Shown here in pieces: positions 46,786-55,030 of a DNA stretch of 64,000 nucleotides (positions are counted from its first letter, which is position 1; each line of letters starts with the position of its first letter). The notes below the pieces were generated by a model, which was given only the letters and a program-made list of their open reading frames with translations, had not been told where the DNA came from and searched no databases. A program made the position numbers and the translations under genes. Origin of the DNA: Kineococcus xinjiangensis (GTDB lineage: Bacteria > Actinomycetota > Actinomycetes > Actinomycetales > Kineococcaceae). The DNA lies in assembly GCF_002934625.1 (NCBI RefSeq), contig NZ_PTJD01000007.1:186001-250000 (forward strand), in the 5' to 3' direction.

Positions 46786-46792
46786 CGGGGAC

Positions 46793-48427
46793 GTGCCGCG
46801 CCCCGCCGACCGCCCCCTGCCGCTGCTGCCGGCCGCCCTGCTCGCCGCCGCCGGCGGAGGCCTGTCCGCGGCGGCGTTCCCGGGGCTGGGCTGGTGGCCG
46901 CTGGCGCCGGTGGGTGTGGCCGCCCTGGTGCTGGCGGTGGCCGGGCAGCGCCCGCGCCGGGCCGCGCTGCTGGGCCTGCTGCACGGCTGGGCGTTCTTCG
47001 TCCCCCTGCTGCAGTGGAGCGGCGTCTACGTCGGGGCACTGCCGTGGCTGGCGCTGGCGACGCTGTGCGCCCTCTTCCACGTCCTGCTGGCCGCGCTGCT
47101 GCCCCGGGCCCTGCGCGCGCCGTGGGGGCTGGCGCCGCTGGCCGTGGCCGGCACGTGGGTGGCGGTGGAGGCCCTGCGCGCGCGGGTGCCGTTCGGGGGC
47201 TTCCCGTGGGGGCGGCTGGCGTTCTCCCAGGCCGACGCGCCCACGCTGGGCCTGGCCTCCCTGGGGGGCAGCCCGCTGGTGTCCTTCGCGGTCGCGCTGA
47301 GCGGGGCGCTGCTGGCGCTGGCGGTGACGACGCTGGCCCGGCGCGGGCGGCTGGTGCAGCTGCCGGACGTGCGCCTGCCCAGTCGGGGGACCGGTGGGCG
47401 CGCCACCCGCGCCGCGGCCGCGGCCGCGGCGCTGGCCGTGGCGGCGATGGGCGCCGGTGCGCTGCTGCCGCGGCCGGTGGACGCCTCGGAGGGGACCGCG
47501 CAGGTGGCGGCGGTGCAGGGCAACACCCCCGAGCCGGGGCTGGACTTCAACGCCGAGCGACGCGCGGTGCTGGACAACCACGCCCGCGCGACCCTGGAGC
47601 TGGCCCGGGAGGTGCGCGCCGGGCGCGCGCCGCAGCCGGAGCTCGTGCTGTGGCCGGAGAACTCCAGCGACATCGACCCCCTCCTCAACCCCGACGCGGC
47701 CGCGGTGATCTCCCGCGCGGTGGAGGCGGTGGACGCCCCCACCCTCGTCGGGGCGGTGCTGCAGGGCCCGGGGGAGGGGCTGTCCAACGCGGGCATCGTG
47801 TGGCGGCCCGGCACCGGCCCCACGGAGCGCTACGTGAAGCAGCGCCCGGCGCCGTTCGGGGAGTACATGCCCTACCGCTCCTTCTTCCGGATCTTCTCCG
47901 ACAAGGTGGACCTGGTCCGGCAGGACTTCGTGGCGGGCACGAGCACGAGCCTGCTGCCGATGGGACCGGCGCTGGTCGGCGACATCATCTGCTTCGAGGT
48001 CCTGTTCGACGACCTGGCCCGGGAGGCGGTCGCGGCGGGGGCGGACCTGCTCGTGGTGCAGACCAACAGCGCCACCTTCGGCACCTCGAACATGGCGCCG
48101 CAGCAGCTGGCGATGTCGCGGCTGCGGGCGGTGGAGACCGGCCGCAGCGTCGTGCACGTCTCCACCGTCGGCATCAGCGCCCTGATCACCCCCGACGGGG
48201 TGGCCCACCAGAGCACCGAGCTGCTCACCTCGGCCGTCCTGCAGGGGGAGCTGCCGCTGCGCAGCGGGCTGACCTTCGCGGTGCGCCACGGCCTGGCGGT
48301 GGAGCTGTTCCTGTGCGGTGTGGGGGTGCTGCTGCTGCTGGCCGCGCGGCGGCGGCCGAGGGCGGCCGCCGTGGCGAGCGGGCCGCCGGTGGCCGTGGAC
48401 CTCGACGTCCCCGCGGTGCGGGCATGA
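46793..48427 (+). CDS. lnt: Apolipoprotein N-acyltransferase
   Basis: Lnt adds the third acyl chain to the N-terminal Cys of lipoproteins. The 544-residue protein has about six N-terminal transmembrane helices, a nitrilase-like catalytic domain and a final C-terminal helix. The catalytic triad is visible as Glu in WPENSS, Lys in YVKQRPAPFGEYMP and Cys in GDIICFEVLFDD. GTG 46793 fits the leaderless -10 box. Several lipoprotein genes in this window encode likely substrates. fxsA overlaps the stop codon. Confidence 0.93.
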   Translation: MPRPADRPLPLLPAALLAAAGGGLSAAAFPGLGWWPLAPVGVAALVLAVAGQRPRRAALLGLLHGWAFFVPLLQWSGVYVGALPWLALATLCALFHVLLAALLPRALRAPWGLAPLAVAGTWVAVEALRARVPFGGFPWGRLAFSQADAPTLGLASLGGSPLVSFAVALSGALLALAVTTLARRGRLVQLPDVRLPSRGTGGRATRAAAAAAALAVAAMGAGALLPRPVDASEGTAQVAAVQGNTPEPGLDFNAERRAVLDNHARATLELAREVRAGRAPQPELVLWPENSSDIDPLLNPDAAAVISRAVEAVDAPTLVGAVLQGPGEGLSNAGIVWRPGTGPTERYVKQRPAPFGEYMPYRSFFRIFSDKVDLVRQDFVAGTSTSLLPMGPALVGDIICFEVLFDDLAREAVAAGADLLVVQTNSATFGTSNMAPQQLAMSRLRAVETGRSVVHVSTVGISALITPDGVAHQSTELLTSAVLQGELPLRSGLTFAVRHGLAVELFLCGVGVLLLLAARRRPRAAAVASGPPVAVDLDVPAVRA

Positions 48428-49116
48428 GCCACGCCGCGCTGCCCGCCGGTGCCGGGGGGTCCCCGCGCCGGCCGCGCCGCCGCCGCCGGGTGCTGCTGCC
48501 GGCCGGCGTCGCGCTGGCGGCGCTGCTGGTGGTGGAGGTGCTGCTGCTGGGGCGGCTGCAGGAGCTGCTCGGCGCGTGGGGGGTGCTGGCGCTGCTGCTG
48601 ACCACGGCGGTGGCGGGTGCGCTGCTGCTGCGCCGCGCCGGGCGGGCGACCGTGCGTGCCGCCCGGGCGGCGGCGGGCGGCCTGCCGGCGGAAGCGGCCG
48701 CCGCGGCGGGGGTGGGGCGGGCGGCGGCGATCGGTGCCGCCGGGGCCCTGCTGCTGGTGCCGGGGGTGCTCACCGACGCCGCGGCCGTGGTGCTGCTGGT
48801 CCCGCCGTCGCGGCGGCTGCTGGGCCGCGCGGGGCGCCGCTTCCTGCAGCGCCGCCTGGAGCGGGCGCTGGCCTCCGCGGTGGCCGAGGCCGGCGGAGGG
48901 CGTCTGGTCGTGGGCGACGTGCTCGTCGACCGCGAGGGGGCGGGGCACCGGCGCGGAGCCGGGCGCCGTGGTGGTGCCGGGCGCGGCTCCCGGGGCGCGG
49001 CGGCCAGCCGCAGCGGCTACGGCGACGTGGTGGAGGGGGAGGTCCTCGACGCCGAGATCGTCGAGGAGGACCCCGGCACTCCCCGTCGCGACCCGCAGGA
49101 GCCGACCGGGCGCTGA
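48424..49116 (+). CDS. fxsA: FxsA-family membrane protein
   Basis: The 230-residue protein has three hydrophobic helices (about 25-45, 48-68, 95-125), with the family signature LLLVPGVLTDAAAVVLLVPP followed by a basic stretch. Escherichia FxsA affects exclusion of phage T7 by F plasmid; the general role is unknown. The C-terminal tail is Arg/Gly-rich, then acidic (GEVLDAEIVEED). The ATGA overlap couples it to lnt. Confidence 0.9.
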   Translation: MSHAALPAGAGGSPRRPRRRRRVLLPAGVALAALLVVEVLLLGRLQELLGAWGVLALLLTTAVAGALLLRRAGRATVRAARAAAGGLPAEAAAAAGVGRAAAIGAAGALLLVPGVLTDAAAVVLLVPPSRRLLGRAGRRFLQRRLERALASAVAEAGGGRLVVGDVLVDREGAGHRRGAGRRGGAGRGSRGAAASRSGYGDVVEGEVLDAEIVEEDPGTPRRDPQEPTGR

Positions 49117-49150
49117 GGGGCGAGCCGGCCCGCACGTCGCCGCAACGCGC

Positions 49151-49189
49151 ACGGCCACGGCGGGCCCTTCCGTGGCCGGCCGTGGCCGT
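49151..49189. terminator. Convergent terminator between fxsA and rbpA
   Basis: ACGGCCACGG (49151-49160) can pair with 49180-49189 over 10 bp, or with 49070s-type copy at 49170-49178 over 9 bp with a shorter loop. It serves both converging genes. Confidence 0.65.
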
Positions 49190-49206
49190 CGCTCGCGCGG
49201 AGCCGC

Positions 49207-49551
49207 TCAGGCGCTGCGGCGGACCTGCCCGCTGCGCAGCAGCCGCAGGCGCTCGTCGAGCAGCACCTCCAGCTCGGCGATGGTGCGCCGCTCCAGCAGC
49301 ATGTCCCAGTGCGTGCGCACGGGACGGACGGCCTTCTTCTCCGGCATCTCGGCGTCGTCGCGCAGCGCCTCGGCGCCGCAGCGGCACTCCCAGACGGGGG
49401 GCACGTCCGCCTCGGCGGACATGGGCACGACGACCACGTGCCCGTGCGGACAGTGGTAGGTGACCCGCTGGCGCTCGGCCGGCTCGACGCCGGACTCGCT
49501 CTCCAGGCTGGCGGACCCGAGGCGGCTGCCCCGCAGGTTGCGATCGCTCAT
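49207..49551 (-). CDS. rbpA: RNA polymerase-binding protein RbpA
   Basis: RbpA is an actinobacterial activator that binds RNA polymerase and the housekeeping sigma factor and stabilises open complexes. The 114-residue protein has the central RbpA core fold with HCPHGH and CRCGAE, a basic linker (PEKKAVRPVR) and the sigma-interaction helix-turn-helix (THWDMLLERRTIAELEVLL). ATG 49551 has GGGAGGT upstream; an in-frame ATG nine codons earlier lies before the ribosome site and is rejected. Confidence 0.96.
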   Translation of the reverse strand: MSDRNLRGSRLGSASLESESGVEPAERQRVTYHCPHGHVVVVPMSAEADVPPVWECRCGAEALRDDAEMPEKKAVRPVRTHWDMLLERRTIAELEVLLDERLRLLRSGQVRRSA

Positions 49552-49623
49552 TGCAGACCTCCCGACGATCCCCTCCATCGCAGGCCCGATCGCCTCGGAG
49601 TCTGGAGGGGTTCCACTTGGTTG

Positions 49624-49649
49624 AACGCGGGCGGGGCCGGTGCTGTTCC
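49624..49649 (-). promoter_or_regulatory. SigmaR-like (ECF) promoter of rbpA
   Basis: On the minus strand GGAAC (49645-49649), exactly 18 bases, GTT (49624-49626). This fits the SigR consensus GGAAY-N18-GTT. In Streptomyces rbpA belongs to the SigR (thiol-oxidative stress) regulon, so context supports the match. The leader would be about 65 bases. The rest of 49552-49758 shows no other clear element. Confidence 0.65.
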
Positions 49650-49758
49650 GGCTCCGTTGCGCCGACGGTGTGAACGTCGTGTGGGAGGTGGCGGGTGAGT
49701 GGGGCCGAACGGGTGGCCCGGCGTGCGGACGGGAGTGCGGACCGGCGTGCGGGCCCGG

Positions 49759-51195
49759 TCAGGTCGAGGGCGCCTCGCCCGGTGGTGCGGGTGCCTTCGC
49801 GGCCGCCGCGGTGCCCCGCGCGACGTCGACGCGGGCCAGCAGGACCGCGCCGACGACGAAGAAGGCCAGCAGCGTCGTCAGCGCCGGCCGGTAGGAGCCG
49901 GTGAGCTGGAACACCAGCCCGAACGCCAGCGTCCCCACCCAGCTCGTGCCGCGCTCGGCGGCCTGGTAGAGGCTGAAGAACTCCGCCTCCTGCCCCAGCG
50001 GCACGAGCTGGCTGTACAGGGAGCGGGAGAGGGCCTGGGTGCCACCGAGGACGAGGCCGATGCCCACCGCCAGCAGCAGCCACCCGCTGAAGGCGCCGCG
50101 CTGCAGGGTGAGCGCACCGAGCAGGACGAGGACCCACAGGCCAAGCCCGCCCAGGATCGTGCGCTGCGCCCCGAAGCGGGCCGCGATCCGGCCGAAGGCC
50201 AGCGCCCCGAGGAACGCCACGCCCTGCACGATGAGGATCGTGGTGATCAGCTGCGACTGGCTGAAGCCGAGCTCCTCCTGCCCGTAGATGCTGGAGGCGT
50301 AGATCACCGTCTGGATGCCGTCGTTGAAGATCAGGTAGGCCAGCAGGAAGCGCAGCGTCTGCGGGTAGCGGCGGATGCCGCGCAGGGTGTGGACGAGCTG
50401 GCGGAAGGGCGCCAGCAGGCCGCGGCCGGCACCGGCGGGGGCCAGGGCGCGCTCGCCCAGGACGCTGACCGCCCGGGTCGGCAGGTTCCGCAGCCCGAGC
50501 ACCGGGATGATCGTGAACACCGCCCACCACAGCCCCGCGATGGCCAGCGAGGCCCGCACCGCGCCCTCGGTGTCCAGCCCCACCGCGCCGGGGGCCGAGA
50601 CCAGCGCCAGGTTCGCCGCGAGCAGCAGGAAGCCGCCGAGGTAGCCCAACGCCCACCCGCGCGAGGAGGTCCGGTCGCGCAGGTGCGGGGGTGAGACGTC
50701 GCAGAGCAGTGCGTCGTAGACCACGAGGGAGGAGGCCAGGCAGGTGGTGGCCACCATGAGCAGCAGCACCCCGAGCTGCCAGCGGGTGCCGCTGACGAGG
50801 ACCATCGCGGTGGCGGCCGCGGCGCCCGTCCAGGCGAGCACGCCGAGCAGGCGCGCGCGGTGGGCGGTGCGGTCGGCGATCGCCCCGATGAGCGGCAGCA
50901 GCAGCGCCGCCAGGAGCGTCGCGGCCGTCACCGCGTACAGCGCCACCGACCCCGGCGCCACCGGCACCCCCAGCACCGACAGCATCCGGGTGCAGACCTG
51001 CCCGGTGGGCAGGTCCGGGCAGGCCGCGCGGCGGGCCACCGACGTCAGGTAGGGGCCGAAGAGGACGGTGGCGGTGGTGGTGACGTAGGCGGAGTTGGCC
51101 CAGTCGTAGACGTACCAGCTGCGCCTGGCCCGGCGCAGCGCGGCGGGCTCGGGTGCGGCGGGGCCCGGGACGGCCGCGGTGGTCTCCGCGCTCAC
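49759..51195 (-). CDS. MFS transporter, UMF1 (Atg22-like) family
   Basis: The 478-residue protein has about 12 transmembrane helices and the family N-terminal signature YVYDWANSAYVTT. Blocks FNDGIQTVIYASSIYG and GGTQALSRSLYSQLVP are typical of bacterial UMF1 proteins, which are putative exporters. GTG 51195 overlaps the GDPD stop codon by four bases, so the two are cotranscribed. The substrate is unknown. Confidence 0.92.
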   Translation of the reverse strand: MSAETTAAVPGPAAPEPAALRRARRSWYVYDWANSAYVTTTATVLFGPYLTSVARRAACPDLPTGQVCTRMLSVLGVPVAPGSVALYAVTAATLLAALLLPLIGAIADRTAHRARLLGVLAWTGAAAATAMVLVSGTRWQLGVLLLMVATTCLASSLVVYDALLCDVSPPHLRDRTSSRGWALGYLGGFLLLAANLALVSAPGAVGLDTEGAVRASLAIAGLWWAVFTIIPVLGLRNLPTRAVSVLGERALAPAGAGRGLLAPFRQLVHTLRGIRRYPQTLRFLLAYLIFNDGIQTVIYASSIYGQEELGFSQSQLITTILIVQGVAFLGALAFGRIAARFGAQRTILGGLGLWVLVLLGALTLQRGAFSGWLLLAVGIGLVLGGTQALSRSLYSQLVPLGQEAEFFSLYQAAERGTSWVGTLAFGLVFQLTGSYRPALTTLLAFFVVGAVLLARVDVARGTAAAAKAPAPPGEAPST

Positions 51196-51977
51196 GACCA
51201 CTGCCCCCGCGCGGTCAGGACGTCGCGCAGCAGGTCGGCGCGGTCGGTGATGAGGCCGTCGACGCCCAGGTCGAGCAGGGCGTGCATCTGGGCGGGCTCG
51301 TCGACGGTCCACACGTGCACCTGCAGGCCCTGCTCGTGGGCGCGGGCCAGGAATCGCTCGGTGACGACGGGCACGCCGTACGCGCGCACCGGCACCTGCA
51401 GGGCGCAGGCGCGGCGGGCGGCGACCCGGCGCACCAGCGCCGCGCGCGCGGCCGTGCCGGTCAGGAACGCGGCGGTGCCCAGCAGGGACGTGGAGGTCGC
51501 CACCGGTGGCCCCCCGTCGGCGTCCAGCGCGGCGACCACTGCCCGGCGCCGCGACTCCGCGAAGGAGGCCACGCACACCCGCTCCCGCGCGCCGGTGCCG
51601 CGCAGCACCTCCACCAGCGGCGCGATGGCGGAGGCGTGCTTGACGTCGATGTTGAGCCGGGCGGTGGGGAAGGCGTCCAGCACCTCGGCCAGCAGCGGCA
51701 CCGGCTCCCGCCCCGCCACCCGCGCCTGCCGCACCCGAGACCAGGGCAGCTCGGCGATGCGCCCGGCCGCGTCGGTGACCCGGTCGAGGGAGGAGTCGTG
51801 GAAGGCGACGAGCTCACCGTCGGCGGTGGCGTGCACGTCGGTCTCCAGGTACCGGTAGCCGAGGTCGACGGCCGCCTGGAAGGCGGGGAGGGTGTTCTCC
51901 AGCCCGTCGAGGGAGAAGCCGCGGTGCGCCATCGCCACGGGGTGGCCCGCGCTGAGGAAGGGATGCTCGCCGATCAC
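51192..51977 (-). CDS. Glycerophosphodiester phosphodiesterase
   Basis: The 261-residue enzyme cleaves glycerophosphodiesters to glycerol-3-phosphate and an alcohol. It has the catalytic AHRGFSLDGLENTLPAF, the metal-binding ETDVHATADGELVAFHD and a TIM-barrel layout ending in WTVDEPAQM. GTG 51977 is chosen; CAGACT just upstream may be a -10 box for a leaderless message. There is no signal peptide, so it acts in the cytoplasm. Confidence 0.93.
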   Translation of the reverse strand: MIGEHPFLSAGHPVAMAHRGFSLDGLENTLPAFQAAVDLGYRYLETDVHATADGELVAFHDSSLDRVTDAAGRIAELPWSRVRQARVAGREPVPLLAEVLDAFPTARLNIDVKHASAIAPLVEVLRGTGARERVCVASFAESRRRAVVAALDADGGPPVATSTSLLGTAAFLTGTAARAALVRRVAARRACALQVPVRAYGVPVVTERFLARAHEQGLQVHVWTVDEPAQMHALLDLGVDGLITDRADLLRDVLTARGQWS

Positions 51978-52044
51978 CGGGGCAGTCTGCCCGGTGCAGC
52001 CCGGAGCGGGCGCGCGCCGCGCGCACCGGCGGGCCGGCGCGGGG

Positions 52045-52107
52045 CCCCCGCACGCGGCAGGCGCCCGCCCCCGCGACGGGGGACGGGCGCCTGGGCGCGT
52101 GCGGGGG
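52045..52107. terminator. Very long compound terminator hairpin
   Basis: Three stacked stems of 12, 9-10 and 6 bp (outer arms 52045-52056 and 52096-52107) close on a 3-base loop. It lies eight bases after the peptidase stop on the minus strand. Confidence 0.9.
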
Positions 52108-52114
52108 AGCGGTC

Positions 52115-53473
52115 TCAGCCGACGTACTCCCAGTGCCACGGCTCGAACGGCCCGCTGCCGCCCTTGTCCGCCCACGAGGGGTGGATCCAGCCGTAGACCG
52201 CGGAGTTCTGCTTCAGCCAGTTGAAGGTGGGGGTGCCGTAGACGTTGACCCCGTCGCACAGGTCCACGGCGATGCCGAGGCCGTGGCGGCTGGTGCCGGG
52301 GCGGGCAGCCAGGCCGGGCTTGCGCGCGGCCACGGAGATCTGGTCGGCCAGCGGGCGGTAGGAGTCCGTGACGCACATCGCGCGGCCGAAGTGCGCGGCG
52401 TAGGCCTGGCTGAGCTGGTTGAAGGCGTGCGCCGCGTCGGCGCGCAGGACGTGCCGGGGCGAGCCGAACAACGGGCACAGCGCGCTGCGGGGGATGGTGC
52501 CGTTGGCGTAGCCGGTGACGTCGCCGCCGGCGCACGCGCCGATCTCGCCGACCAGGCCACCGGAGACGGAGCGGGCGCCGGCGGCCAGCGCGGCGGCGGC
52601 GGCGGCCTCGGCCTGCAGGCGGGCGGCGGCGAGGTTGGCGGCCTGGGTGGCCTTGGTGGTGGCGTCACCCTCGGCGGCGGCCTGCAGGGCCAGCATCTCG
52701 GCGAGCTTGCCCTTCTGCTTCTCCACGAGCGCCTCGGCGTCCTTCTTGGCCGCCTCGGCCTTCTCCGACTCCACCCGAGCGGTCTCGGCGTGCACCTTGG
52801 CCCTGGCGGTGGCCTCCTCCTGCGTCAGCTTCGCCGCGCGGTAGGTGCTCACCGCGTTGTCGCGGTTGGCGCCGACGCGGTTGACGGAGGCCAGCAGGCT
52901 GGGGACCTCGTTGGTGTCGCGGGACTCCAGCACGGTGACGAGCGCGGAGTACTCCTCCAGGGAACCGCCGTCCTTGTACGCCTCCGACGCCCAGCGGCCG
53001 AGCTGCTTCTTGCTCTCGGCGAGCTGGCGCTCGGCCTCGGCGAGGCGCTCGCGCTCGTAGCGCTCCTGCTCCTCCGCGAGGCGCTTGGCCTCCACCGCCT
53101 GCCCGTAGCGCTCCAGCGCGGCGCTGGCCTGGGCGGCGACGGCGTCGAGCTCCTCCTGCGCCTTGGTGGTGCGGGTGCGGGCGGCCTGCGCCTCGGCGGT
53201 GCTGGCCTCGGCGGCGCGGCGGGCCTCCTCGACCTCCTGCGGCGTCGGGGTGCGGGCCGAGACCGGCACCGCCACGGGGGCGGCGGGGTCGGCGAGCGCG
53301 GGCTGCGTCAGCCCCGCGGCCATGCACGTGACGCCGATGCCGGCGGCGGTGGCGAGCACGACGCGGCGGAGGGCGGAAGGCAGCTGCAAGGCGGGTACGT
53401 CCAGTGCGCTCGGGGGCCGGGGGCCCTGTTCGTCTGGTGCGGCGGGTGGTGCTGTCGGTCTGCTGGTGCTCAT
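52115..53473 (-). CDS. Coiled-coil D-alanyl-D-alanine carboxypeptidase-like (VanY/M15) protein
   Basis: The 452-residue secreted protein has a signal-like hydrophobic segment (about 35-58), a long Ala/Glu/Lys-rich coiled coil (about 80-270) like the N-terminal part of RipA/PcsB-type hydrolases, and a C-terminal M15 peptidase domain. The zinc ligands are visible in SRHGLGIAVDLCD and the terminal PWHWEYVG. It should trim peptidoglycan peptides at the cell surface. ATG 53473 is chosen; upstream codons in the frame lie in the promoter. Confidence 0.9.
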   Translation of the reverse strand: MSTSRPTAPPAAPDEQGPRPPSALDVPALQLPSALRRVVLATAAGIGVTCMAAGLTQPALADPAAPVAVPVSARTPTPQEVEEARRAAEASTAEAQAARTRTTKAQEELDAVAAQASAALERYGQAVEAKRLAEEQERYERERLAEAERQLAESKKQLGRWASEAYKDGGSLEEYSALVTVLESRDTNEVPSLLASVNRVGANRDNAVSTYRAAKLTQEEATARAKVHAETARVESEKAEAAKKDAEALVEKQKGKLAEMLALQAAAEGDATTKATQAANLAAARLQAEAAAAAALAAGARSVSGGLVGEIGACAGGDVTGYANGTIPRSALCPLFGSPRHVLRADAAHAFNQLSQAYAAHFGRAMCVTDSYRPLADQISVAARKPGLAARPGTSRHGLGIAVDLCDGVNVYGTPTFNWLKQNSAVYGWIHPSWADKGGSGPFEPWHWEYVG

Positions 53474-53519
53474 CCGGTGCTCGTGGTGCGGGAGTCGCGG
53501 GGTGAGGATCCGGTTACGG

Positions 53520-53525
53520 ACCTTA
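53520..53525 (-). promoter_or_regulatory. -10 box of the VanY-like gene
   Basis: TAAGGT on the minus strand gives a start near 53513 and a leader of about 40 bases. The -35 position reads CAAGGT, a poor match, which suits an activator-dependent promoter. Confidence 0.55.
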
Positions 53526-53577
53526 CCTACACCTAGCTCGGCACCTTGGCATTGGCTCCACAGCCCCGCGCGTCGCA

Positions 53578-53593
53578 TGTGAGACAGGTCACA
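53578..53593. promoter_or_regulatory. CRP-type binding site (TGTGA-N6-TCACA)
   Basis: A perfect TGTGA-N6-TCACA palindrome is centred about 72 bases upstream of the predicted start of the VanY-like gene, a helical-phase position used by CRP activators. Actinobacterial CRP/GlxR proteins recognise this motif. Confidence 0.7.
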
Positions 53594-53671
53594 CCCTCGG
53601 CGGGTTTGGGTTCGGGTGAAGCGCCCCGCGCGGACCTGCGCTCCTGATAGTGCGCCCCGAACGCCCGGGGA

Positions 53672-54982
53672 TCAACGACGCACCGCCCGCAGGACCACGA
53701 ACTTCGGGTGCCCGGCGACCACGTCGACCGCGCCGAAGAGGCGCCGCAGGCTCACGTGGTGGCCGAGGTGGCGGTTGCCGACCACCCACAGCTCCCCGCC
53801 CGGACGCAGCACCCGCCGGGCGTCGCGGAACATCCGGTGCGCGGTGGAGGCGGTCACCGACCCGTGCACGTGGAACGGCGGGTTGTTCAGCACCACGTCC
53901 ACCGACCCTGCCGGCACCTGCTCACCCGTGCCCTGCTCACCCGCGTCCCGACCAGCCCCCGCCCCGGTCCCGGCCCCGGTCTCGGCCCCGGTCGAGGCCG
54001 TCGCCGAGTCGCCCACCAGGAACCGCGCCCGGGCCCCCGCCGGGGCGTTGTCCCGCCACGTCGCCGCCGCCGAGGCCACCGCCAGGTCGGAGTCGTCCAC
54101 GAACGTCACCTCCACCCCCGGCTGCGCCCGCGCCGCGGCCAGCCCCAGCACCCCGTTGCCGCAGCCCAGGTCGAGGACGTGCTCGCCGGCGCGGAAGCGG
54201 CGCCGCGCCCCCAGGACCTCCAGGAGGAGGCGCGTGCCCACGTCCAGGCCGCCCGCGGAGAAGACACCCCCGTGCTGCACGACCCGCACCCCGGCCAGCG
54301 GCTCCGGCGCATCGTCCAGCAGCAGCGACCGCGGCCACGGGCAGGGCCGGGGCGCGCCCAGCACCTCCGCGCTCGGCGCGCACACCAGCAGCCGGGCCTT
54401 GCGCCGCGCCCGGGAGGTGCGCACCGGACCCAGCAGCTCCTCGAACAGCATCAGCGTGGAGGTGTGGACCTCCTTCACCATGCCCGCGGCGACGACCACC
54501 GAGCCCGGGTGCAGGGCCGGGCGCAGCCGGTGCAGCTGCTCCTCCAACAGCGACAGCGTCTTCGGCAGGCGCACCAGCAGCACGTCCACTCGCCCCGGCC
54601 AGCGCTCACCCGCGCCCAGCAGCGGCACCACCGCCTCCGGGGCGTGCCGGGCCAGGTTCGCGCGCGCCGCCGCCCGCGCGACGGCGGAGTCGGTGACGGA
54701 GACGGGGGAGTGCTCCGCCAGCGCCGTGGCCAGCGCCCCCCAGCGGTCGTCCAGCAGCACCAGCGACCCCGCCCGCGCCGCCTCGGCCAGGTCCACGCCC
54801 GCCGGCAGGCCGCTGAGCTCGGCCAGCTCCCGCGCGGGTTCACCGCTGCTCAGGACGTGGTCGAGCAGGTACTCGTCGGCGGCGTCGAAGGCGCGCAGCA
54901 GCTCGCGCGGCTCGTGCGGATAGCGCTGCAGCCGCAGCGGGCGGCCCGCCACCACCAGCTCGGACTCGTCGGGGGCCGGCAC
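53672..54982 (-). CDS. rRNA guanine-N2-methyltransferase-like protein (RsmC/RlmG type)
   Basis: The 436-residue protein has the two-domain layout of RsmC/RlmG: an N-terminal pseudo-methyltransferase (about 1-215) and a C-terminal catalytic domain with LDLGCGNGVLGLAAA and the catalytic NNPPFH. It should methylate a guanine of 16S or 23S rRNA. A low-complexity Thr/Gly/Ala/Glu insertion (about residues 330-355) interrupts the catalytic domain between the SAM site and NPPF. GTG 54982 follows TAGGTT by six bases. Confidence 0.9.
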   Translation of the reverse strand: MPAPDESELVVAGRPLRLQRYPHEPRELLRAFDAADEYLLDHVLSSGEPARELAELSGLPAGVDLAEAARAGSLVLLDDRWGALATALAEHSPVSVTDSAVARAAARANLARHAPEAVVPLLGAGERWPGRVDVLLVRLPKTLSLLEEQLHRLRPALHPGSVVVAAGMVKEVHTSTLMLFEELLGPVRTSRARRKARLLVCAPSAEVLGAPRPCPWPRSLLLDDAPEPLAGVRVVQHGGVFSAGGLDVGTRLLLEVLGARRRFRAGEHVLDLGCGNGVLGLAAARAQPGVEVTFVDDSDLAVASAAATWRDNAPAGARARFLVGDSATASTGAETGAGTGAGAGRDAGEQGTGEQVPAGSVDVVLNNPPFHVHGSVTASTAHRMFRDARRVLRPGGELWVVGNRHLGHHVSLRRLFGAVDVVAGHPKFVVLRAVRR

Positions 54983-54988
54983 CGCGCC

Positions 54989-54994
54989 AACCTA
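54989..54994 (-). promoter_or_regulatory. -10 box of leaderless RsmC-like gene
   Basis: TAGGTT on the minus strand, six bases before GTG 54982. Confidence 0.62.
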
Positions 54995-55030
54995 CCCAGC
55001 CCCCACCGCCGCGCACCCGGGGCGGCTGCC

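Larger units (their letters stand above)
46260..46792. other. 533-base non-coding region with promoter and large hairpins
   Basis: No credible gene lies here. The region holds a 17-bp perfect hairpin, four GACACG copies, a near-consensus plus-strand promoter and a 24-bp hairpin, each listed separately. lnt has its own -10 box at the right end, so the upstream promoter may drive a separate RNA or a long lnt leader. Confidence 0.7.

Noticed and set aside
46435-46792. RNase P RNA, because GAGGAAGACCGTCC resembles its core
   Set aside because: The match to GAGGAAGTCCGG is partial, and the conserved 3' ACAGAA element and pairing helices are missing.
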